Assembly (NCBI GenBank): GCA_028819195.1
Contig: JAPPMF010000012.1
Location: forward strand, 1-64,000
Length of the DNA: 64,000 nucleotides
Source: Bin55 sp028819195
GTDB lineage: Bacteria; Pseudomonadota; Gammaproteobacteria; Pseudomonadales; Azotimanducaceae
Direction: 5' to 3'
The translations under genes and the position numbers were made by a program. The notes beneath the pieces are model-generated. The model did no database searches. It was not told where the DNA came from and saw only the letters and a program-made list of their open reading frames with translations. Positions within the stretch are counted from its first letter, which is position 1. Each line of letters opens with the position of its first letter. Positions 8,929 through 18,071 of the stretch are shown in pieces.

Positions 8929-9438
8929 ATGAACATGTTGAAGTGTACGCTTGTTTCATTAGCGCTAATTTTTACGTTTTCCCTGTTTGCGGTTGAAGGC
9001 ACTTACGATCTCGAACGTGTCATCGACGAAGAACAAGCTGCTCGTTGGGGCGGTGGCGGCGGCCGTGGTGGCGGCATGGATATGAGCGTAACCTTAACGC
9101 TTGTAAAGGCCGAAGACGGCACTTACTCAGGTACGCTCGAAATGCCAGGTTGGGACGGCGGTATTAATGAAATGGACCTAGAAGATTTATCTGTCGATGA
9201 CAAAAAGTTAACTTTCAAAACAACTCTGTCGTGGGAGGGGCGTGATGGCATGCCCGGCGGTTCGGTGGAAACTAATTACGAAGGTTCAGTTGAAGACGGT
9301 AAACTTTCCTTAACGTCAACAGCTGACATGATGGGACGTGAGATAACTCAAGAATGGACTGGCACCTTACAGAAAGCAGAAGAAGAAAGCGAGGAAGAGC
9401 CCACCGAAGCTGCGGAAGCTCCTTCTGACGAAGCTTAA
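8929..9438 (+). CDS. Secreted acidic protein of unknown function
   Basis: 169 residues from ATG 8929, chosen over the upstream GTG 8884 because GGAG ends eight bases before it and the product then opens with a signal peptide (MNMLKCTLVSLALIFTFSLFA). A glycine run (WGGGGGRGGG) follows, then repeated beta-like stretches of the type V-x-L-T-L-x-K-x-x-D-G-x-Y-S-G-T-L, and a very acidic alanine/glutamate tail (about the last 25 residues). This suggests an exported beta-rich protein. I do not recognise a family. Confidence 0.7.
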   Translation: MNMLKCTLVSLALIFTFSLFAVEGTYDLERVIDEEQAARWGGGGGRGGGMDMSVTLTLVKAEDGTYSGTLEMPGWDGGINEMDLEDLSVDDKKLTFKTTLSWEGRDGMPGGSVETNYEGSVEDGKLSLTSTADMMGREITQEWTGTLQKAEEESEEEPTEAAEAPSDEA

Positions 9439-9521
9439 GTTATCGCAACAACAATCAGTTTAAGATTTAGATCTCTAGTTGCTTCCGTTAGCTACTGAAG
9501 CACCAAAAATTTGACATTTTT

Positions 9522-9570
9522 GACCTAGACGTATACCTAGACGTATACCTAGACGTATCTCGTCTGGGTC
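9522..9570. repeat. Three 12-bp tandem repeats inside a hairpin
   Basis: CCTAGACGTATA occurs at 9524-9535 and 9536-9547 and again (last base differing) at 9548-9559. The outer arms, GACCTAGACG (9522-9531) and CGTCTGGGTC (9561-9570), can pair along ten bases with one wobble, making the repeat array a hairpin between two convergent genes. It may act as a bidirectional transcription barrier, although it has no T tract. Confidence 0.6.
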
Positions 9571-9583
9571 TAAGATGAAATGG

Positions 9584-9904
9584 TTACTCGTCAGTGACGA
9601 CGACACCCGTACCGTAAGCGAGCAACTCTGCTGATCCCGCCATCATGACCGACGTCGTGAAGCGGACACAGATAATCGCGTTTGCACCCAAGTCAGTTGC
9701 ATGCTCAATCATCCTGTCGATGCTTTGTTCGCGACTCTCCGCGATCAGTTTCCCGTACTCCCTCACCTCTCCGCCAACAACGTTCTTTAATCCGGCCATA
9801 ATATCTTGGCCGATGTGGCGTGCGCGGACGGTATTTCCACGCACTACTCCAACTGTTCTGACTATGCGCTTACCCGGAATAGTTTCACTGGTTACGACTA
9901 TCAT
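9584..9904 (-). CDS. YbjQ-family (UPF0145) protein
   Basis: 106 residues, the normal size for the YbjQ/UPF0145 family (Pfam 'putative heavy-metal-binding'). Conserved features seen: V-T-S-E-T-I-P-G-K at the N terminus, VGVVRGNTVRARHIGQDI, the GGE-x-x-E-Y motif, A-x-x-LGANAI, and a C-terminal AYGTGVVV. The family forms pentameric rings; its role is unsettled. It follows a small membrane-protein gene by three bases, so they are probably co-translated. Confidence 0.9.
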   Translation of the reverse strand: MIVVTSETIPGKRIVRTVGVVRGNTVRARHIGQDIMAGLKNVVGGEVREYGKLIAESREQSIDRMIEHATDLGANAIICVRFTTSVMMAGSAELLAYGTGVVVTDE

Positions 9905-9907
9905 AAG

Positions 9908-10159
9908 TTAAATCTCCACGTTTTTGTATTTGTCTGTTTTGTGTTCTTTTATTCTGGTAAACAACACGGTAAAAAACAAGATTCCTATTCCAAAAAGACC
10001 TGCACCCATCATCAATTGAAAATAAATTGGGATCGTTTCCCAGTCTCCGAATAAATCTAGAAACACTGCAAATACGAACAAACCGACATAGAGTAGTGCG
10101 AAAATTCCAAGTAACAAAAATCCTATACCGGTCGCTAATTTTGATATTGGATTCGACAT
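9908..10159 (-). CDS. Small two-helix membrane protein
   Basis: 83 residues with two long hydrophobic stretches (about 10-35 and 48-66) separated by a short polar loop, and a charged C-terminal tail. It is almost certainly an inner-membrane protein. No family recognised. Its stop lies three bases before the ybjQ-like gene, so the two probably work together. Confidence 0.7.
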   Translation of the reverse strand: MSNPISKLATGIGFLLLGIFALLYVGLFVFAVFLDLFGDWETIPIYFQLMMGAGLFGIGILFFTVLFTRIKEHKTDKYKNVEI

Positions 10160-10212
10160 AGATCGTGGTACCTCGTTAAATCGATACTAAACTTGTATTC
10201 TACGAAACAAGT

Positions 10213-10638
10213 TTAATTCTTGTCTAATGCTCCTTTGATGCATTTAGCGTGCTCCGCTAATACATTCGTATCTTCAAAGGTACGCGCATGAAATTTCATA
10301 TCCAATCCTTTCCACCGCGGAATAATGTGAAAGTGCAAGTGAAACACGCTCTGTCCCGCCCCTACACGATTCAGTTGCACAATCATAACACCCGCAGGGT
10401 TAAACGCTTGGTCAACTGCGCGAGCTACCCGTTGAGTTTGCAGAATGACATGTTGTAAAACCACTTGCGAAATCGAAAAAATATCTTTGGCTTGCTCTTT
10501 TGGGATCACTAAAGTATGCCCTGGACTTTGTGGCATAGCATCCATGAAAGCAACGCTCAAGTCATCTTCAGCCACAATATGCGCCGGCAGTTCACCCCGT
10601 AAAATTTGAGCAAAGACATTATTCTCATCATAGGACAT
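10213..10638 (-). CDS. HIT-family nucleotide hydrolase/transferase
   Basis: 141 residues with the histidine triad HLHFHIIP near residue 100, and the N-terminal F-A-x-I-L-R-G-E-L-P-A and SPGHTLVIPK motifs of bacterial HIT (Hint/HinT-like) proteins. The family hydrolyses nucleoside phosphoramidates or dinucleoside polyphosphates; the physiological substrate is uncertain. Start ATG 10638 follows AGGAGG at a normal distance. Confidence 0.92.
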   Translation of the reverse strand: MSYDENNVFAQILRGELPAHIVAEDDLSVAFMDAMPQSPGHTLVIPKEQAKDIFSISQVVLQHVILQTQRVARAVDQAFNPAGVMIVQLNRVGAGQSVFHLHFHIIPRWKGLDMKFHARTFEDTNVLAEHAKCIKGALDKN

Positions 10639-10686
10639 TACAAACCTCCTTTACAAAAATTGTAGTTCTGTTTCTTGATGTCCCCA

Positions 10687-11499
10687 TTATTGCAAGTCTT
10701 TTTGGCGGCGTGCCTCAAAAATCATAATCGCCGCTGCTACCCCAGCATTCAAGGACTCAGCAGAACCCAATTGCGGTAACGATACCACTTCATCAGCAAA
10801 TTTAAGCCACTGCGAATCGAGTCCGTGTGCTTCACTGCCAACTACAATCGCCGTGGGGACCGTGTAGTCAACACTTAAATATGAGACCGATGCCGATGGA
10901 GAACTCCCAATAGTTGTTATTTTGTGCCTCTGCAACCACAATTGTAATGCGTGATACTTGGTGGTCACTATGGGTATCGCGAATACCGTACCAATACTAT
11001 TTCGAATAGTGTTAGGATGAAATATATCGGTAATGCCATTGCACACGATTACACCCTCTACCCCACCTGAATCTGCGGAACGCACCATTGCGCCTAAGTT
11101 CCCCGGTTTTTCGACACGATCACAAATCAAGAACAACGAATCATCATGTACGGGTAGATCATGCAAGCCCCGACAAAAAGATTTCGCAATCGCTATCACG
11201 TTGTGCTCTACGTCTCGATAACATAATCTAGCAAAAATTGATCGAGAGACAAAATGCAGGTTTGCTCCTGCATCTGTCAATCGGGCAACGATAGACCGGA
11301 TCTCGGCATTATCTATCGCTGTTTTGCAACAAAAAATGTGTTCAATTTCAACATTAGCTTGTGTGGCACAAGAAATTTCTGGAAGACCTTCAATAAGAAA
11401 TCGCGAGTGCTCTACTCGTGCCCGCTTTGTATGTAAAGCGAGCGCCAATTTAACAAGCGAATGTTTTGTGCTTGTTAGAATTTGAATACTATATACCAT
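10687..11499 (-). CDS. SpoU/TrmH-family RNA 2'-O-methyltransferase
   Basis: 270 residues from ATG 11499. This start was preferred to the TTG at 11547 because AAAGG lies just upstream and the product then begins with the family's ITSTKHSLVK-like start. An N-terminal L30e-like substrate-binding domain is followed by the SPOUT domain with knot motifs NPGNLGAMVRSAD, IVVGSEAHGL and LPQLGSAESLNAGVAAAI. It should methylate ribose in rRNA or tRNA using S-adenosylmethionine; the target base cannot be told from sequence. Confidence 0.9.
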   Translation of the reverse strand: MVYSIQILTSTKHSLVKLALALHTKRARVEHSRFLIEGLPEISCATQANVEIEHIFCCKTAIDNAEIRSIVARLTDAGANLHFVSRSIFARLCYRDVEHNVIAIAKSFCRGLHDLPVHDDSLFLICDRVEKPGNLGAMVRSADSGGVEGVIVCNGITDIFHPNTIRNSIGTVFAIPIVTTKYHALQLWLQRHKITTIGSSPSASVSYLSVDYTVPTAIVVGSEAHGLDSQWLKFADEVVSLPQLGSAESLNAGVAAAIMIFEARRQKDLQ

Positions 11500-11801
11500 A
11501 TAATCCTTTGATAGTTGCTCGCACGTGGAAAACCGTAGCGCAGTCAATTATGCTTATACCTTAAGTATCTCAATAAGATATTCTTGTGTAACTCTAAACC
11601 GCAGACAAATTTGAAATTTAGCCTCACCGTTCGTTTATGTCATGCAAGTCTCCATGTGTGCATGTCGTCCGAGATTACTCTCATCTTTATTGAGGATCCC
11701 ACACACGTTTTGTCGTCGTACTCGCTCGAACGCAACTCTCTGGTATCGCAAGTAATTGCATAATAACAAATGAGTTTACCCTATTGGAGTTGATAGAGGG
11801 T
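11500..11801. other. Divergent intergenic gap
   Basis: Carries the start regions of the SpoU methyltransferase (minus) and the Rieske oxygenase (plus). No gene, clear promoter or terminator recognised. Confidence 0.4.
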
Positions 11802-12818
11802 ATGGAACAAATTCTAGAACGACGTTTTCCGTTTTCACCTTTTCCTATTGGATGGTATTGGGTGGAATTCAGTGAAAACGTCAAGAGAGGCCAACTTCGC
11901 AGCAAAACGTGGATGGGGCAGCAAACAGTCTTTTGGAGAGACGAACAGGGCCGACCGTGCTTGGCGAATGCCATATGTCCTCACCTGGGTGCTAATCTGT
12001 CGCCGGAGTTCGGTGGTAAGATCAAAGACGGACAATTGGTCTGTCCTTTTCACGGGCTCAAGTACAACACACAAGGCCAGTGCGTGCACTCGCCCCTGGG
12101 AGAGGTCAAACATTCAGTCACTCTGACGACTTATCCGATACGCGAGACTGGAGGGGTCATTTTTGCCTATTGGCACCCGAAAGGAGAGGAACCGCAATGG
12201 AGCGTTCCCGATCTGGACGAAGGAAACTGGTCGAATTTTCTTCACACCTCACGGGAAATTCGAACGCATCCCCAGGAGACTTCCGAGAATGGAGTAGACC
12301 TCACACACCTTCCCTACGTGCACGGGTATTCCAACGTCGAGAGTCTAGGACCGCTGCGCATCGACGGGCACTATTTGCAAAACCGTTTCAGACTGACCCG
12401 TCTCATTGATCCGTCGAAACGCTTCTGCTTGCGGCTTACCGTTCAAGCTACCGTCAGCATGTTGGGTGTCGGCTTTTCGATGATTGAGTCTACCATGGAA
12501 ACGGCGGGACTCCACATTCGTCAATTGGCACTCAGCACACCAATCGATGGAGAAAAAGTCAATTTTGTAATGGCAATTCAAATGCAAGACATCGAACGAC
12601 CCAATGTGTTAATGCCCGGACTGGGACTATTTCCAAAACGATTGCTCAACGCCATCCTGCTCAAAATATTCTTCAAAGTCTACTTGAATGACATATCGCA
12701 AGACTGGGACATCTGGGAGAACAAGGAGTATCTAACCTCTCCGAGACTTGACCCTAGCGAAACTTCCATTTTGCACTTCCGACGCTACTGTGAGCAGTTT
12801 TATGTTCCACTTGAATAA
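11802..12818 (+). CDS. Rieske non-heme iron oxygenase
   Basis: 338 residues from ATG 11802 (a TTG at 11784 is an alternative). The Rieske [2Fe-2S] ligands are visible as C59-x-H61 (CPHLGA) and C81-x2-H84 (CPFHGLKY). The mononuclear iron site follows as N163-x2-D166-x2-H169-x4-H174 (ENGVDLTHLPYVH). This is the layout of the oxygenase component of ring-hydroxylating systems, closest in feel to the KshA/cholesterol 7-desaturase group. No ferredoxin or reductase partner lies nearby. Local G+C is higher than in its neighbours (33 of 60 bases in 12061-12120), which may point to transfer. Substrate unknown. Confidence 0.88.
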   Translation: MEQILERRFPFSPFPIGWYWVEFSENVKRGQLRSKTWMGQQTVFWRDEQGRPCLANAICPHLGANLSPEFGGKIKDGQLVCPFHGLKYNTQGQCVHSPLGEVKHSVTLTTYPIRETGGVIFAYWHPKGEEPQWSVPDLDEGNWSNFLHTSREIRTHPQETSENGVDLTHLPYVHGYSNVESLGPLRIDGHYLQNRFRLTRLIDPSKRFCLRLTVQATVSMLGVGFSMIESTMETAGLHIRQLALSTPIDGEKVNFVMAIQMQDIERPNVLMPGLGLFPKRLLNAILLKIFFKVYLNDISQDWDIWENKEYLTSPRLDPSETSILHFRRYCEQFYVPLE

Positions 12819-12922
12819 CTCCATTTTATAGCTTTAGATTTGGTAGGAATTAAATCTGATTCATTTAATCCAGGCAAGGTCGGAATTTTGGAGAATACTA
12901 CAGGAAAAGGTCTGTAATCAAT

Positions 12923-13708
12923 ATGCGAATCATTAGTTGGAATGTCAACGGTCTACGTGCTTTAATAAAAAAAGGAATATTCCCAAAATTTCTTGAATCA
13001 TCCGGTGCAGACGTCGTCACTTTCCAAGAAACCAAGGTCCGCGAAGAACAGCTACCCGTAGATGTTCTTCAACTTGAAGGTTGGCATAGCTACTACTCAT
13101 CGGCGGAACGACTTGGTTATTCTGGTGTCGCGCTCTATAGCCGTAGACCCGCGGATGAAATCATTTCATCCTTACCGGTCAATCAATTCAACGATGAGGG
13201 ACGGTATTTAGTTGCTCGTTTTGGTGATATCAACGTCGCATCGATCTACTTTCCAAACGGTTCTGGGAAGAATCGCGACAACAGTCGAGTCCCTTACAAA
13301 CTCGAGTTCTATGACTGTGTCAAAAACGAAATGAATCGAATGCGTGACATAGGTCCAACATTCGTCACCGGTGATTTCAATACAGCCCATACGGAACTAG
13401 ATATCGCGCGCCCAAAAGCTAATGCTAAAACTAGCGGTTTTCTGCTTGAAGAACGTGAATCGTTTGCGCAATGGCTTGAAGATTCATGGATTGACGTCTT
13501 CCGAGCCCACCACCCAAACGAACCAGACCATTACACCTGGTGGCGACAATGGGGCAACTCCCGCGAAAACAATGTTGGCTGGAGAATCGACTATGTATTA
13601 GCGTCGAGTAAAGCAGCTGCACTTGTTACTAAAGCATTTCATTGGCCGAACGTTTACGGTTCAGACCATTGCCCTATTGGCATCGACTGTCCTACCGTAA
13701 ATCTTTAG
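12923..13708 (+). CDS. xth: Exodeoxyribonuclease III
   Basis: 261 residues of the EEP (exonuclease/endonuclease/phosphatase) fold. Motifs in order: ISWNVNGLRA, FQETKV (metal-binding Glu), YSGVALYSR, VTGDFNTAH (catalytic Asp/Asn), WRIDYVLAS and the terminal GSDHCPIGID (catalytic Asp-His). It cleaves DNA at abasic sites and trims 3' ends in base excision repair. Start ATG 12923. Related by family to both Xth and ExoA, so the symbol follows the general family. Confidence 0.94.
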   Translation: MRIISWNVNGLRALIKKGIFPKFLESSGADVVTFQETKVREEQLPVDVLQLEGWHSYYSSAERLGYSGVALYSRRPADEIISSLPVNQFNDEGRYLVARFGDINVASIYFPNGSGKNRDNSRVPYKLEFYDCVKNEMNRMRDIGPTFVTGDFNTAHTELDIARPKANAKTSGFLLEERESFAQWLEDSWIDVFRAHHPNEPDHYTWWRQWGNSRENNVGWRIDYVLASSKAAALVTKAFHWPNVYGSDHCPIGIDCPTVNL

Positions 13709-13751
13709 TAGATTACGGTACCATAACTTCGTCGTTGTCGAAAACGACAAC
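13693..13751. other. Two inverted repeats after xth
   Basis: TACCGTAA (13693-13700) pairs with TTACGGTA (13713-13720), spanning the xth stop codon. GTTGTCG (13734-13740) pairs with CGACAAC (13745-13751) across an AAAA loop. They lie between convergent genes and could block read-through, but neither has a T tract, so they are not standard intrinsic terminators. Confidence 0.4.
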
Positions 13752-13760
13752 AGAAAAAAT

Positions 13761-14027
13761 TTACGCGGTTTTTAGTTTTGTAGTACTTTTCGTCTGAGTT
13801 TTAGACGACCGCTCAGCTTGTGCTGGCTCTCTACGCCATCGTGCTTTGTAGCCAGTGAAACTCGTTTGTGCGAACGCTTGTTCAGCAGCCCATTCTTGAT
13901 CGAGTTTTTTCGCTTCTAATAAACCGTCTTCAGAGAATGGAAAGTACTTCTGCCGAAGTTTTCCCTCTACAGATCTAGCAACACGATAACTTTTGTACGT
14001 TCCTTGTTTGTGCTCATATACACTCAT
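13761..14027 (-). CDS. Small basic protein of unknown function
   Basis: 88 residues. The first half (YKSYRVARSVEGKLRQKYFPF) looks like a three-stranded sheet of the AP2/integrase-arm DNA-binding type; a helix (EAKKLDQEWAAEQ) and a basic, Ser/Thr/Lys-rich tail follow. Start ATG 14027 with AGGATGG eight bases upstream. It may bind DNA, but this is inference from composition and shape. Confidence 0.6.
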   Translation of the reverse strand: MSVYEHKQGTYKSYRVARSVEGKLRQKYFPFSEDGLLEAKKLDQEWAAEQAFAQTSFTGYKARWRREPAQAERSSKTQTKSTTKLKTA

Positions 14028-14206
14028 GAGAATACCATCCTGGTAAAAAAGTTTGGTATATCATAACATATTGAACAATATATTCCAAATTTGTTTTCGA
14101 ACATCATTTCAGTTCTGGTTGTTGCTAAATCAATTTCTTACAATAAAATAGAACAAAACACCCGTTATCGTAGTTCTAATGTTTGCTGTTGGGAGGACAC
14201 AAATTT

Positions 14207-16099
14207 ATGAATAAACTCGTTAACTTAATCAGGTTTTCTTTTGCTGTTGTCACTGTATGTTTATGTGGTTCCCTACTGAGTGCACCGTACTTCATAACTG
14301 GTGAGGTAATCTATCTAGAGAACCAAGAGACTATCGAAACTGCAGGCGACACTACTGTCGATGAAACGATCGACGAGACGACAGAAGAGACTGTAGACGA
14401 AACCGAAGTTAACACATTGGATAGTTCAGAAGAAGCATCTACGGAGAATTCTCAAGAACTGGAAGAGTTACAGGAAGCAGTATTTGATCCGATGTCTGCG
14501 CAAGTCGTGATTACTTACGAAATAACCAATGAAGAAGGCGATATTGAAGAAGTTGAACTAGTTGCCCAAGAATTCACCGAAGGTCGTTTCTTCTTTCGCG
14601 AGAGTACTACTGAACCGTTAGACTTGACTATCACAGTTACCAAGAGTGAAGACGAGCAGATAACGTCGTCAGCGGTGCTAGAACCCGGACGTAATTTACG
14701 CTTTGCATACGTTGTAGGTAACGACAGTTACCCATATGATCGACTGGTACTAGTAGGCCAATCACTATCCAAAGAACAAGATAGCAAAGCAACAATTGTC
14801 GGAGATTTAAGTGACGCCAATGTTGATCTATCCCGCGCAACTGCTTATGTTTACGGTCGCACAACGGACGACGAAGGTGAAAGGGTTTTCGTAATGTCGC
14901 CAACCGTTTTGTTGCATGAAGATCGTTTTCAAATCGAAGTTGGTACTGATAGACCTATGGCTGTGATTGTGGCGATTTATTCCATGGAGCAAGAATTCAG
15001 TGCAGTTGTTGACGCAGTAATTGAACCTGGAAATACAGTCACGGTAAATTCGACTGAAAGAAATGGTCGTAGTTTACTTTATGCTGAGGGTGGCGAACGA
15101 CATACGAAACTTATATCTAATTGGCAGAAATCTGATAAATACTTGGATTCAATTGCCAAGTACCAAATAGCGTATGAACAGTGGCGTGCCTCAGAGGAAC
15201 TTAGCGAGATTTCCGAAGACACTGAAGTAGAACATGATTCGACCGAAGAAGCTCAAATTGATGAAACCGATAAAGAGACGCAAGACGAGGTCGTCGAAGT
15301 GGCTGACATCGAACTCGCGGAAGGTTGTGAACACGTGGAAGCCCCCAAAGTCGCGGATACTGCAACTATGTACCCTTGGCGAGAAGCATACGATGTCATG
15401 AATGACATGAAACATGAAATGTTAGAGCATCTGGCACTAACTTCGGAAGATCCAATTAATGCACTGCTAGCACTTGACATCGGCGCGTTCGGTTATGGTC
15501 GTGACCAAGAAAGAGCACTAGAAGTCTACGACAAAGTACTTGCATCTTACGAAGAAGAAACCTCTGTTCCGAATTGGATTATGAAATCTTACGAAGATCA
15601 AAAGGATCAGGTAGAAATTGTTCGAAACGCAAAAGCTATCGTTGTTGGACAGAAAGCACCAACCTTTACCCTACCAGATCGTGATGGCAACGAATATACC
15701 CTTTCAGTTGTACTCGCGCAACAAGACACAGTTCTCGTTGATTTTTGGGCTTCATGGTGCGGACCTTGCATCGCTTCCTTTCCACATCTGAAGGAGATGC
15801 ACAAAGCATTTGCTGCAGAAGGTTTTGAGATCGTTGGTATTTCAATTGACTCAGAAATGGACGATTGGCTTGAAGCGCTTGATGAACACGACTTGCCTTG
15901 GATGAATGTCGGTGAAATTCTCGGGGACGATACTTTGTCAGCGGGTTCCGTCGGACATACTTACGGGATCCAGGCCATTCCAACGACTATTTGGATAGAT
16001 TCTGAAGGATGTATTATCGGTAAAAATCTATCGTACGATTCATTAGAAGAAGCGCTAGTAGATCGCTACGGCGAAATTACGGAAACTGACGAGTCTTAA
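14207..16099 (+). CDS. TlpA/AhpC-TSA-type thioredoxin-like protein with acidic linkers
   Basis: 630 residues from ATG 14207, chosen because GGGAGGA lies nine bases upstream and a signal peptide follows (MNKLVNLIRFSFAVVTVCL). After a Glu/Asp/Thr-rich stretch (about 35-85) comes a beta-rich region resembling the DUF4369 part of TlpA-like proteins, a second acidic linker (about 335-370) and a helical segment. The C-terminal thioredoxin domain (about 480-625) has the active site Cys518-Gly-Pro-Cys521 (FWASWCGPC) and the cis-Pro loop AIPTT. Predicted role is thiol-disulfide exchange outside the cytoplasm. A strong terminator follows. Confidence 0.85.
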   Translation: MNKLVNLIRFSFAVVTVCLCGSLLSAPYFITGEVIYLENQETIETAGDTTVDETIDETTEETVDETEVNTLDSSEEASTENSQELEELQEAVFDPMSAQVVITYEITNEEGDIEEVELVAQEFTEGRFFFRESTTEPLDLTITVTKSEDEQITSSAVLEPGRNLRFAYVVGNDSYPYDRLVLVGQSLSKEQDSKATIVGDLSDANVDLSRATAYVYGRTTDDEGERVFVMSPTVLLHEDRFQIEVGTDRPMAVIVAIYSMEQEFSAVVDAVIEPGNTVTVNSTERNGRSLLYAEGGERHTKLISNWQKSDKYLDSIAKYQIAYEQWRASEELSEISEDTEVEHDSTEEAQIDETDKETQDEVVEVADIELAEGCEHVEAPKVADTATMYPWREAYDVMNDMKHEMLEHLALTSEDPINALLALDIGAFGYGRDQERALEVYDKVLASYEEETSVPNWIMKSYEDQKDQVEIVRNAKAIVVGQKAPTFTLPDRDGNEYTLSVVLAQQDTVLVDFWASWCGPCIASFPHLKEMHKAFAAEGFEIVGISIDSEMDDWLEALDEHDLPWMNVGEILGDDTLSAGSVGHTYGIQAIPTTIWIDSEGCIIGKNLSYDSLEEALVDRYGEITETDES

Positions 16100-16123
16100 T
16101 CGGTTTAATTAAAACATAGCATC

Positions 16124-16164
16124 AAATCGGGACCTTGAATTCTGATATTTTGGTCCCGGTTTTA
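16124..16164 (+). terminator. Intrinsic terminator
   Basis: AAATCGGGACC (16124-16134) pairs with GGTCCCGGTTT (16152-16162) over eleven positions with one G-T wobble and a 17-base loop, ending in a T-rich run. It lies 25 bases after the TlpA-like gene. Confidence 0.7.
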
Positions 16165-16279
16165 TTCTGACACTACGCGTGTTGTAACGACAGGATGAAC
16201 TGACGATTAATTTGGTTATCAATCATCGTCTTTAAAATTATTCATTCTGCTTCGCTCACTCTAAAGGAAATCGTAATCC

Positions 16280-16714
16280 ATGATTAGTTCAGATCTATCT
16301 TCAGTTTTTAACCTGTTCCGTAAAAGTTCGGAAACAGAGACGAAAAAGTTTTTCAATGAAGTCGTTTTGATGACTTTAGCAAGAGCTACCAGTTCCGACT
16401 CAAACATCAAAGATATTGAAGTGGAGCAAGTTCGGAGTTGTATTAAAGAGGTAACGGGAGAAGACGTACCTATCGCCAATATCAGGGTTGCAGCTAACTC
16501 GCATATTTACGAATCTGCCCCTATTGAACGCTATCTGATCGCCGCAAGTAATGTGCTTGATCTGAAACAGAAATTGACAATTCTATCTTCACTGGTAAAC
16601 GTCATTAAATCGGACGAACGCATTACAACTCGGGAAGTTTTGTTCTTCAATATGGTTGCGAGAGCGCTCCAAGTGAGCCCAGCCGATCTACTTGGACTAA
16701 TACCCGAAGCCTAG
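16280..16714 (+). CDS. TerB-like protein
   Basis: 144 residues, all-helical in pattern, resembling the TerB/TerB-like domain: F-F-N-E-V-V-L-M-T-L-A-R-A near the N terminus and VIKSDERITTREVLFFNMVARAL near the C terminus. In that family paired acidic residues bind metal; here DSNIKDIE and SDERITTRE occupy those places. It has no tellurite-resistance neighbours, so the role is unknown. Start ATG 16280 follows AAAGGAAA. Confidence 0.75.
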   Translation: MISSDLSSVFNLFRKSSETETKKFFNEVVLMTLARATSSDSNIKDIEVEQVRSCIKEVTGEDVPIANIRVAANSHIYESAPIERYLIAASNVLDLKQKLTILSSLVNVIKSDERITTREVLFFNMVARALQVSPADLLGLIPEA

Positions 16715-16783
16715 AAAAACCCTTTTATTTGAAGGTGTCAGGCTGTGATTTAGACCTGAGATCGTTCTTATAATTTTCGAAGT

Positions 16784-16859
16784 TCCACCTTAGCTCAGTT
16801 GGTAGAGCAGCTGACTGTTAATCAGCGGGTCGCTGGTTCGAGCCCAGCAGGTGGAGCCA
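16784..16859 (+). tRNA. tRNA-Asn (anticodon GTT)
   Basis: 76 nt with encoded CCA: acceptor TCCACCT/AGGTGGA, D arm GCTCAGTTGGTAGAGC, anticodon stem CTGAC with loop TGTTAAT (GTT), T loop TTCGAGC. Full cloverleaf. Confidence 0.96.
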
Positions 16860-16882
16860 TTTTTTCAAATACGAATCAGAAT

Positions 16883-17926
16883 CTAGCGCTTACGTTTGAG
16901 TTCCGGCGTTAACGGTTCATCTCGCTCAATTTTTTCTATGATTTCCTGGCGGGCTTTTGCCATGCGAAGATATCGTACCGGACGTGACGGATGAGTCCCA
17001 CTTTCCTTTAAACCGACTTGTGCCGAAACACGTCGCCACACATCTTCTATGCCGTCCAAGTCAACACCCGCGTTTGCGAGCAGGTACATAGAAATGTAGT
17101 CGGCTTCATTTTCAAATCGTTTCGAGGACGTTCTAAGACCTAGTCTAGTAAACAACCCATCAGTCCAAATGCCAACCGTCAATAAAACTCCATCAAGTAG
17201 TCCGCCGAATATGCTTCGAGCGCGAGCTTTCCGAACATGTCCGTAAACGTTGTGTGCTAACTCATGTGCAAGTATGTATTGCAAGTCAGTTTCTTTTTCT
17301 AAGAAATTGAGAAGTCCGGTGTAAACTCCAATACGTCTTCCTGATGCGTAAGCATTGAACGTAAGCGATCCAGATAGATAAATTTCAGATCGACAAGTCT
17401 CAACTGGTTGAATAGAAAAAGATAATGGCGTAAAAGAAGACTCGGACTCCCAACGAATAACGAACAGCTCTATAGGGTCTGTTCTTCCTTCCTTGGAGAA
17501 TTGTCTGAGCGCTTGATTTAACTGTGAACGTGCCGTAGTACTATTCTTTACGATATTCTCATCCACTTCTACGATCATGTCGCGTGGCTGTAATCCAGCT
17601 AAGGCAGCTGGCGAATCTTTTGCCACACCCCAAACCATTGCATCAATCGCGTTATCTTCAATAATCTTCCGCGCTATCCAGACACCGATTTGAAAATCAG
17701 TGTATCCTTCACAAAGCTCAAGATTCCGAGTGATCAATGGCCAGGAGGCATCGGCAATTCGTTGTGTTCCCGCAATAAATCTATCTTTCGTTAGTTCCAA
17801 TTGAACTTCTTCTTCCTGTTCAATTTCTTCAGGGGTCAGAGAGGGTACTTGTGTGATCGTAGAACAGGAACACACACACCATCCCATAAGTAGGAATAGA
17901 AAAAATAAGCGAAACTGTAAATTCAT
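16883..17926 (-). CDS. M48-family metalloprotease lipoprotein with PDZ domain
   Basis: 347 residues from ATG 17926, chosen because it begins a lipoprotein signal (MNLQFRLFFLFLLMGW...) with a VCSC lipobox, Cys21. The frame stays open to 18091 but that extension would run into the oppositely oriented gene. A PDZ-like domain (about residues 85-160; SPAALAGLQPRDMIVEV) precedes an M48 peptidase domain with zinc motif HELAH (His221, Glu222, His225) and the downstream FENEADYIS glutamate. It is probably a periplasmic membrane-anchored protease in envelope quality control. Confidence 0.85.
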   Translation of the reverse strand: MNLQFRLFFLFLLMGWCVCSCSTITQVPSLTPEEIEQEEEVQLELTKDRFIAGTQRIADASWPLITRNLELCEGYTDFQIGVWIARKIIEDNAIDAMVWGVAKDSPAALAGLQPRDMIVEVDENIVKNSTTARSQLNQALRQFSKEGRTDPIELFVIRWESESSFTPLSFSIQPVETCRSEIYLSGSLTFNAYASGRRIGVYTGLLNFLEKETDLQYILAHELAHNVYGHVRKARARSIFGGLLDGVLLTVGIWTDGLFTRLGLRTSSKRFENEADYISMYLLANAGVDLDGIEDVWRRVSAQVGLKESGTHPSRPVRYLRMAKARQEIIEKIERDEPLTPELKRKR

Positions 17927-18071
17927 TGAAAGTAACAATTTATTGTTTGAAGTTAAATTGCAAGTGAATTTGATAAATTCGACACGAAATTTTAAGTACG
18001 TTACTTTTTGATTGTAGAATACTCTGCTTTTGTTGTCTTGCCACCGTTTCATCATTGATTGATTACGCATC

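Noticed and set aside
9522..9570. CRISPR-like array
   Set aside because: The repeats are contiguous without spacers and there are no cas genes in the window.
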